A DNA stretch of 34,101 nt from positions 1 through 34,101 of the forward strand of contig JAUQXC010000905.1 in the NCBI GenBank assembly GCA_030834825.1, written 5' to 3'. The notes below the pieces were generated by a model. It was not told the origin of the DNA. It saw only the letters and a list, made by a program, of their open reading frames with translations, and searched no databases. The translations under genes and the position numbers were made by a program. The stretch is from Thermoflexales bacterium (lineage in GTDB: Bacteria > Chloroflexota > Anaerolineae > Fen-1058). Each line of letters opens with the position of its first letter. Position 1 is the first letter of the stretch. Shown piece by piece: positions 29,601-34,101 of the stretch.

Positions 29601-31833
29601 CGCCGCGGCGATTGCCGCCGAGCTAGACTTGAATACTCTGCTCGACCTCATCGTGCAGGAAGCCACGCGCACGTTTAACGCACCAGCCGCCAGTCTGCTG
29701 CTCTTGAATCCCGTCGACCAGCTGCTGCGCATCCGGGCCAGTCGGGGACTGTCCGCGAATTTTGTGCCTCAGCTCCGCATCAAGCCGGAACGGCTGGGTT
29801 GGATCGCCGATGCCACGGGCCGGGGCCTGAAGGGCGAGTCGCAGTTGGTCGTCGATTTACGCGCCATGGAGGCGAGCGAGGAGCACCACCAGCTCTTTGA
29901 AGCGGAAGATTTGTGCAGCTTGATGCGCGTGCCCATTGTCAGCCGCGGCCGGTTGATTGGCGCGTTGGATGTGTACAGCCGATCGGTTCCACGCCGTTTC
30001 CGCGAAGATGAAGTCGATCTGGCCGAGATCTTTACCAGCCAGGCGGCGGTGGCGATCGAGAATGCGCAGCTGCTGGAAGAGACGCGCCGCCGCCTAGCTG
30101 AGATCTCGATCTTGTTTGAAGCGGCCCGCGCCGGGACCTCTTCGTTGGACATGGGCCAGGTGCTCGATCGGGTCCTGGAAGTGATCCGGCGTAGCCTGCG
30201 CTTTGAAACGTTTGAGCTCATTCTGTTTGATGCTGACACGAAGCTGTTGTATGCACGCGCGGGTTATGGCTTTGACCCGCACCCCCCCGATTTACCCATG
30301 CAGCTGGGTGAGGGCATCGTCGGGTGGGTCGCCCAGATGCGCCAGTCGCTGCTGGTCAACGACGTACAGCAGGATGCGCGTTATCGGCCCGTGGTGGACC
30401 AGACCCAATCGGAACTGGCCGTGCCCTTGCTGGCCGCCGATCGGCTGGTGGGCGTGATGAACGTCGAAAGTTCGCGCCTCAATGCGTTCACACCGGACGA
30501 TGAGCGACTATTGCAGACTTTAGCCGGCCAGCTGGCTGCGCTCATCGAGAATGCCCGACTGCATGAAGAGACGCAGCAGCGTCTGGCGGAAGTGTCAACC
30601 CTGTATGCTTTTGCCGAACAGCTAACCACCAGCATCGATCTGCCCACGTTGCTGGATTCGATCGTGGTGACGTTGAAAGGGGTGCTGCATTGCCGCGGCG
30701 TCAGCATTTCTCTGCTGAACCCTGAAACGCAGATGTTGGAGATTCGCGCGGCGGCCGGCTTGCAGCCGAAGTGGCGGCAGGCCGCTAAACTCAAAGTGGG
30801 TGAAGGCATCAGCGGCAAGGTGGCAGCGACGGCTGCGCCCATCTATGTGCCCGATGCCAGCAGTTTGCCCGACTTCATTTTCTTTGATCCGGTGGTGCGC
30901 TCGCTGCTGGTGGTGCCGCTCATGGTGAAAGATCGTGTCATCGGCACCCTGGCGATCGATCAAAATATCCCGGACGCGTTCAGCCAGGACGATGAGCGCA
31001 CCTTGACCATCGCGGCAGCACAAGCCGCCGCCGCGATCGAGAACGCGCAGTTGTATACCGATTTGGAAGAGCGCGCCGCCAAATTGGAGCAAGCCTATAA
31101 AGAGCTGCAGGAAGTGGACCAGCTCAAGGACGAGCTGGTGCAGAATGTCTCGCACGAACTGCGCACTCCTTTGACGTTTATCAAGGGCTATGTCGAATTG
31201 CTGTTGGAAGAGGACATGGGCGCACTCAACGAGGCCCAGCGCGAGAGCCTGACCATTGTGGCTGACAAGACCAATGCCTTGACGCGCCTGGTGAGTGACA
31301 TCATTTACTTGCAGCAGGTCGAGTGGGAGTCATTGCAGTTCAGCCAACAGGACATGCGCGACATGGCGCGCCTGGCCCTGCAGAGCTGCGAGATTGCCGC
31401 TATGACGTCGGGAATTTTCCTGCGCTTGGACGCAGACGCCGATCTGTCGCCAATTCCTGTCGATCGTGATCGCATCAATCAGGTATTTGACAACCTGCTG
31501 GGGAATGCCATCAAATTCAGCCCGCGCGGCGGCACCATCTCCATTGAAGTGAAAAACGCAGGCGAAATGATCCAGCTGGGTGTGCTGGATACCGGCGTGG
31601 GAATTCCCATCGATAAGCTGGAGAAAGTGTTCGATCGGTTTTATCAAGTGGACGGCTCGGCGACGCGCCGCTTTGGTGGAGCAGGGTTGGGCCTGGCCAT
31701 CGCCCGCCGGATTGTGGAGGCGCACGGGGGGCGCATTTGGGTGGAAAGCCAAGTGGGCTCAGGCAGTGCTTTCAAATTCACCCTACCCAAGACCCAGCCT
31801 CAACGCCGGCCCGCCACGGTTCGCATCAGTTAG
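26626..31833 (+). CDS. Giant PAS + 8xGAF sensor histidine kinase
   Basis: The 1735-residue protein appears soluble. A PAS domain lies at about 22-130 (LFAHAGPTLVLDRQGRVLAA). Eight GAF domains follow at about 160-305, 323-473, 489-643, 659-806, 824-971, 989-1144, 1160-1307 and 1323-1470. Each opens with a conserved S/T-x-LDL-type helix start and closes with an A-x-x-N-A-x-L-type helix. A coiled coil (EERAAKLEQAYKELQEVDQL) leads to the kinase core: H-box VQNVSHELRTPLTFIKGY with His1510, N-box DNLLGNAIKFSP, G1 LDTGVGIP, F-box KVFDRFYQ and G2 GGAGLGLAIA. All catalytic motifs are intact. The GTG start overlaps the upstream stop, with GGGAG 8 bases before it. No receiver protein is in the cluster. 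The GAF ligands are unknown; eight in a row is unusually many. Confidence 0.93.
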   Translation: MRDVKRPARTRATSAAPPPIEAESFLFAHAGPTLVLDRQGRVLAANASAMQLLGVAGPDLRQSPSFAGFLESSSHSRWQELLRQIAVKRAEARGLLDLTPLLPSPGEAVLGARRVEFAGRPIIQERRVAAIQIVLRPVNASEADRLLVRQERTTAALQQVMTVVNSTLDLNAVLNAIIDRLWDVVPYDSASLLLNEQGRYRLVMTRGLAEPLEAALAEQVNDLPTIRSLLQARGPIYIPDTHSDPRWLGMIDNSPVRCWLGLPLFSRRQDEILGILNVDNYRPDVYSSEDIQMAYAFSTQAAAAIENARLHVEVRRRADHMAALNSVSATVSQSLDLETTLNTALDKALEVVGFEAGAISLVDEEAQDLSIRVHRGWRQQDLASNMHLRLGQGLSGQAVVTGEVIVTGSLENESRLAVPQVRQEGVQAMALAPMRARGRVVGVLGVMSYEPRTIAPQSINVIRSIADQIGVAIDNAQLFARVTRRSQQLALLNEVARDVLATLDMSERFRRITHLIGEKFGYDSVSVFMVDLERRDLVLRSSAGGKAQQLGQRQIRQPLAEGLVGYAARTGEIVNVPDVSQDPRYVAHVEAALDRTRSELAVPMKRGADVVGVLDIEHTEPQAFSAEDADILRSLADMLLIAINNGALYDQASQRVAELTALQEVSLRVTASLDLWSVLDTIAQNALALIQSDYTHIFLYDPDKNELVFGAALRKDGMREPRVPYAESEDLTWHVFRQGQPVVINDVSHDPVYRQNLNVASIAAFPLKRPDGVIGVFTMSFLEQHTFTADDIRVLTLLSDLAAIAVSNARLFEQTKRQLEEIRTLHELSLAATASLDFELVTRHTVEALQRSLGFEYIGLFLVNDEGDYAHLFATSSLQAEYERNRFIKVGAGIVGWAIAQGLLINVPDVLQDPRHLPGISSTRSELCVPLRVGERIIGAIDVQSPRVNAFTASDERLLMTIAGQWAVILENTKLFAAERLRREQLERLQSSAAAIAAELDLNTLLDLIVQEATRTFNAPAASLLLLNPVDQLLRIRASRGLSANFVPQLRIKPERLGWIADATGRGLKGESQLVVDLRAMEASEEHHQLFEAEDLCSLMRVPIVSRGRLIGALDVYSRSVPRRFREDEVDLAEIFTSQAAVAIENAQLLEETRRRLAEISILFEAARAGTSSLDMGQVLDRVLEVIRRSLRFETFELILFDADTKLLYARAGYGFDPHPPDLPMQLGEGIVGWVAQMRQSLLVNDVQQDARYRPVVDQTQSELAVPLLAADRLVGVMNVESSRLNAFTPDDERLLQTLAGQLAALIENARLHEETQQRLAEVSTLYAFAEQLTTSIDLPTLLDSIVVTLKGVLHCRGVSISLLNPETQMLEIRAAAGLQPKWRQAAKLKVGEGISGKVAATAAPIYVPDASSLPDFIFFDPVVRSLLVVPLMVKDRVIGTLAIDQNIPDAFSQDDERTLTIAAAQAAAAIENAQLYTDLEERAAKLEQAYKELQEVDQLKDELVQNVSHELRTPLTFIKGYVELLLEEDMGALNEAQRESLTIVADKTNALTRLVSDIIYLQQVEWESLQFSQQDMRDMARLALQSCEIAAMTSGIFLRLDADADLSPIPVDRDRINQVFDNLLGNAIKFSPRGGTISIEVKNAGEMIQLGVLDTGVGIPIDKLEKVFDRFYQVDGSATRRFGGAGLGLAIARRIVEAHGGRIWVESQVGSGSAFKFTLPKTQPQRRPATVRIS

Positions 31834-31913
31834 TACTACAGAGTCAAGGGGCCGGCAGAGGCGCGCCCCGCGGTAGATTTTCCACAGGATCGGCAGCCGC
31901 TGCTTTGGAGCTT

Positions 31914-32984
31914 ATGGTCACGACACCATCCCGCACGATGCCCAGATCGACCCTTGAATTGAGGCGGCTGTTGCATGCACTGCCCAAGGTCGATCTGCAT
32001 CGCCATCTGGAAGGATCGCTGCGGTTGGAGACGCTGGCCGAGATCGCGCAGGAGCACGGCATTGATCTGCCCAGCTACAACATTGAGCAGCTGCGGCCCT
32101 ACGTGCAGTTCACCGACGAACAACCGGGCTTTCACCGCTTTCTAGAGAAGTTCAAATTACTGCGCCGCTTTTACACGACGCGTGAAGCCGTCCGGCGGGT
32201 GGCGTATGAAGCGGTGGTGGACGCGGCCTCAGACAATGTGAAGTATCTGGAGCTGCGCTTCAGCCCCTCGGCGCTGGCCCATGCCCAAAGTTTTCCGTTG
32301 CACGAAGTGACAGAGTGGGTGATTGAGGCGGTGGCGCAGGCCGAGTCGGAGACCGGCGTCATCGCACGCCTGCTGTGTGCCGTTGTGCGCCACGATAGCT
32401 TCGATCTGGCACGGCAGGTGATCGAAGTCGCCCTGGCCTATCGAGATCGCGGCATCGTCGGCGTCGATCTGACCGGCGACGAGGTCCATTATCCAGCGGC
32501 GCCGTTTGCCTCGTTATTCAAGCACGCGGCGGATCATGGTCTGGGGATCACCATCCATGCTGGCGAAGCCGGTGGCGCCGAGAATGTGCGTGAAGCCGTG
32601 GAAGTCATGCACGCGCAGCGCATCGGACACGGCATTCGATCGATTGAAGATTCCAATGTGGTGCAGCTGCTGCGGCAGCGCGGCGTGACGCTGGAGATTT
32701 GTCCCACCAGCAATTTACAGACGGGGGTGGTGGACAACTTCGGCCTGCATCCGCTGCGCGATCTCTACGTGATGGGCGTGAATGTAACCGTCAACACAGA
32801 CGATCCGAGCGTGTCCGATACCAGCCTGACCGACGAATACATGGTGGCAATGATGGGCCTGGGCGTGAAGCTGCGCGATCTGCGGGTCTGCACCCGCAAC
32901 TCGATTCGCGCGGCCTTCCTGCCACCGGAGGACAAACAGCGGCTGGAGACGTTGATCTTAAGCGAGTTTGACGCGTGGTTGTAA
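31914..32984 (+). CDS. add: Adenosine deaminase
   Basis: The predicted product has 356 residues and a TIM-barrel metal site that converts adenosine to inosine in purine salvage. The zinc-binding HxH is in LPKVDLHRHLEGSLR. Residues GDEVHYP, TIHAGEAGGAENVREAVEVM (His and Glu), RIGHGIRSIED (His), EICPTSNLQTG and VTVNTDDPSVSDTSL (catalytic Asp pair) complete the set. Length is normal. ATG 31914 is chosen because GGAG lies just upstream (3-base spacing) and earlier in-frame codons extend into non-homologous sequence; ATG 31938 is an alternative. The gene follows the giant kinase after 80 bases and is followed directly by the bidirectional terminator. Aminodeoxyfutalosine deaminases and adenine deaminases belong to the same superfamily and are less likely. 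Confidence 0.92.
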   Translation: MVTTPSRTMPRSTLELRRLLHALPKVDLHRHLEGSLRLETLAEIAQEHGIDLPSYNIEQLRPYVQFTDEQPGFHRFLEKFKLLRRFYTTREAVRRVAYEAVVDAASDNVKYLELRFSPSALAHAQSFPLHEVTEWVIEAVAQAESETGVIARLLCAVVRHDSFDLARQVIEVALAYRDRGIVGVDLTGDEVHYPAAPFASLFKHAADHGLGITIHAGEAGGAENVREAVEVMHAQRIGHGIRSIEDSNVVQLLRQRGVTLEICPTSNLQTGVVDNFGLHPLRDLYVMGVNVTVNTDDPSVSDTSLTDEYMVAMMGLGVKLRDLRVCTRNSIRAAFLPPEDKQRLETLILSEFDAWL

Positions 32985-32988
32985 CAGA

Positions 32989-33026
32989 AAAAGCGCGGGC
33001 CGGTTTCATCACCGGCCCGCGCTTTT
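32989..33026. terminator. Bidirectional rho-independent terminator between convergent genes
   Basis: AAAAGCGCGGGCCGGT (32989-33004) and its exact reverse complement (33011-33026) form a 16-bp stem with the loop TTCATC. The A-run on the left and the TTTT on the right give a U-tract to transcripts from both sides. It serves adenosine deaminase (+) and the membrane-anchored protein gene (-), whose stop codon overlaps the last base. Confidence 0.88.
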
Positions 33027-33763
33027 CAGGCGGAGCGTTCCCATTCCAGAATAGCGGCCTTGAGCACTCCGCGAATGATCAGGTCGGGCACTTCGTCGGC
33101 GTGTTGATAAAACTTCCGATCGACTTCGATCAGCATACTTCCATCGGCTGCGGCGCCCACATGAATTCTACGGTCGACGAACTCCGGGTAGCGCAGTAAG
33201 TTGTGCTGCAGAATTTTTTCAATTTGGTCGAGAATGGTGTTGGGCGGCGCCGGCCGCAGAGAAGTTGAGATGGGGGTGCTGCTTTTTGTCATCGCCTGGG
33301 CCACGCTCGGTTCGATGTAGGCCACGGGCACGGCTGGCGGCGCTGCCGCGCTCTCAACGGGCGGTGCTTTCAATTCAGGTTTGACAATGGGAATGGTTCC
33401 AGCAAAGCGCTGCAGGCCACTCAATGCTTCCAGTACCTTGTTCGCAGCGCGGTCATCGTGAATGTCTTTCAAGTTAAAGTACTGCATGCCATTCACTTCG
33501 ACCAGCCATTCGCCCGACACGGGATCACGCCGGACGAGGATGGCATCGGCCGGGACATAGGTGGCGGGGGTGCGGGTCAGGGCCTTCCCGGCGGTACCCG
33601 CCAGTCCCTTCACCCACTCCGGCGCGGGTTTGTCATCGGCGACAGCTTCATGGGCCATAGGCGTTTTAGTGCGCTGCCGCAGCATCAAGACCACGCCGAG
33701 CAACAAAAACAGCAGGGCAACGCCGATGATCGCCACAACTGGAATAAAACGCTCAACCGTCAT
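33026..33763 (-). CDS. Membrane-anchored protein of unknown function
   Basis: The protein has 245 residues. One N-terminal helix (FIPVVAIIGVALLFLLLGVVLML, about 6-28) is followed by a soluble part on one side of the membrane. Residues about 75-120 form a small domain (AILVRRDPVSGEWLVEVNGM, NLKDIHDDRAANKVLEALSG). A Pro/Ala-rich linker (about 125-175) leads to a second domain (ILDQIEKILQHNLLRYPEFV, GSMLIEVDRKFYQHADEVPD, ending KAAILEWERS). I recognise the two-domain pattern from other Chloroflexota proteins but know no function. It lies 15 bases downstream of mutM and is probably co-transcribed with it. ATG 33763 begins the anchor directly. Confidence 0.78.
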   Translation of the reverse strand: MTVERFIPVVAIIGVALLFLLLGVVLMLRQRTKTPMAHEAVADDKPAPEWVKGLAGTAGKALTRTPATYVPADAILVRRDPVSGEWLVEVNGMQYFNLKDIHDDRAANKVLEALSGLQRFAGTIPIVKPELKAPPVESAAAPPAVPVAYIEPSVAQAMTKSSTPISTSLRPAPPNTILDQIEKILQHNLLRYPEFVDRRIHVGAAADGSMLIEVDRKFYQHADEVPDLIIRGVLKAAILEWERSA

Positions 33764-33778
33764 ACTGACCTCGCTTAA

Positions 33779-34101
33779 TCACTTTTTCGCCTTCGTCTGG
33801 CGGTGGTGCTGCGGTTGGCAGTGCGGGCAGAAATGTGTCCCGCGCTGGCCTACCACGATCCTGCGCAGCGGTTGATGACAGCGATAGCACAGTTTGCCCT
33901 CGCGTCCATACACCCGCGGTGCGTAATCCCCCTCAATGACACCATCGCCGGCGTCCGTGCCCTGATCCTCGATCGCTCTGCGCAGCACTTTGCGGATCGA
34001 CCGATACAGCGCGGCAATCTCCGCCTCTGCCAAGCTATCCACCTTCCTGAGCGGATGAATCCCGGCTCGCCACAACGACTCGTCGGCGTAGATGTTGCCC
34101 A
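33779..34101 (-). CDS. mutM: Formamidopyrimidine-DNA glycosylase, C-terminal part (cut by window edge)
   Basis: The frame is open from the right edge and ends at 33779, giving about 107 C-terminal residues. It starts with GNIYADESLWRAGIHPLRK, the conserved part of the helix-two-turn-helix domain that contacts DNA opposite the lesion. The zinc finger follows as CYRCHQPLRRI with FCPHCQPQ (C-x2-C-x16-C-x2-C), including the conserved region that inserts at the abasic site. A short Lys-rich tail QTKAKK ends it. The protein removes oxidised purines such as 8-oxoguanine. The N-terminal catalytic Pro lies outside the window, so full function cannot be verified. The next gene follows after 15 bases. 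Confidence 0.93.
   Translation of the reverse strand, partial: GNIYADESLWRAGIHPLRKVDSLAEAEIAALYRSIRKVLRRAIEDQGTDAGDGVIEGDYAPRVYGREGKLCYRCHQPLRRIVVGQRGTHFCPHCQPQHHRQTKAKK

Noticed and set aside
1-34101. CRISPR array, tRNA, rRNA, integrase, transposase or phage genes
   Set aside because: None were seen: no regularly spaced identical repeats, no cloverleaf-like sequence in the gene-free gaps, and no mobile-element protein motifs.

Overview
The window reads as a chromosomal segment of a Chloroflexota bacterium, probably from the Anaerolineae/Caldilineae side. This is an inference from gene content. The signs are two very large GAF-array sensor histidine kinases, secreted beta-helix proteins and a small Gly-rich secreted protein that all end in a YLP-type tail, a stand-alone cobalamin-binding mutase subunit next to a MeaB GTPase, a single-domain KaiC-like ATPase, and fairly high-GC codon use. 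No phage, transposase, CRISPR, rRNA or tRNA genes were seen.

Left part (1-4150). The first codons of an unidentified minus-strand gene lie at the left edge. They are followed by a PadR regulator with a strong promoter and an AT-rich operator-like inverted repeat, and by an NmrA-type NAD(P)-binding protein. A small DUF1232 membrane protein on the minus strand may be translated from a leaderless mRNA. Next come two plus-strand genes for exported proteins: one with a YadA-head-like repeat region and a 101-residue Gly-rich protein.

Middle part (4153-18149). This is one long minus-strand run. In transcription order it holds a ComP-like membrane, PDZ and 4xGAF histidine kinase, a SUMF1-like lipoprotein, a DUF5680 protein, two zinc-ribbon proteins, a large exported beta-helix protein, an orphan AT-richer membrane protein, and then a tight operon. 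That operon encodes an LLM flavin oxidoreductase, a SAM methyltransferase, an exported beta-helix protein, a C-GCAxxG-C-C protein and a VOC protein. It has its own promoter inside the 3' end of the preceding gene.

Right part (18390-34101). A divergent promoter pair separates the ComP-like kinase from a plus-strand operon: B12-binding mutase subunit, MeaB GTPase, histidine phosphatase and ribose-phosphate pyrophosphokinase (prs). A 435-base gene-free stretch then holds heptamer repeats and a nested inverted-repeat element. After it comes secA, overlapped by a winged-helix-like gene. Next are a KaiC/RAD55-like ATPase, two small related membrane proteins and a 1735-residue PAS + 8xGAF histidine kinase, the last three joined by GTGA or near-contiguous junctions. 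Adenosine deaminase follows and ends at a perfect bidirectional terminator shared with a convergent membrane-anchored protein and the 3' part of mutM.

The most notable candidate system is the wHTH / KaiC-like / two membrane proteins / 8xGAF kinase cluster behind secA. The second is the shared C-terminal YLP tail of three exported proteins. The third is a recurring layout: perfect stem-loops with 5-base loops sitting between divergently transcribed genes.
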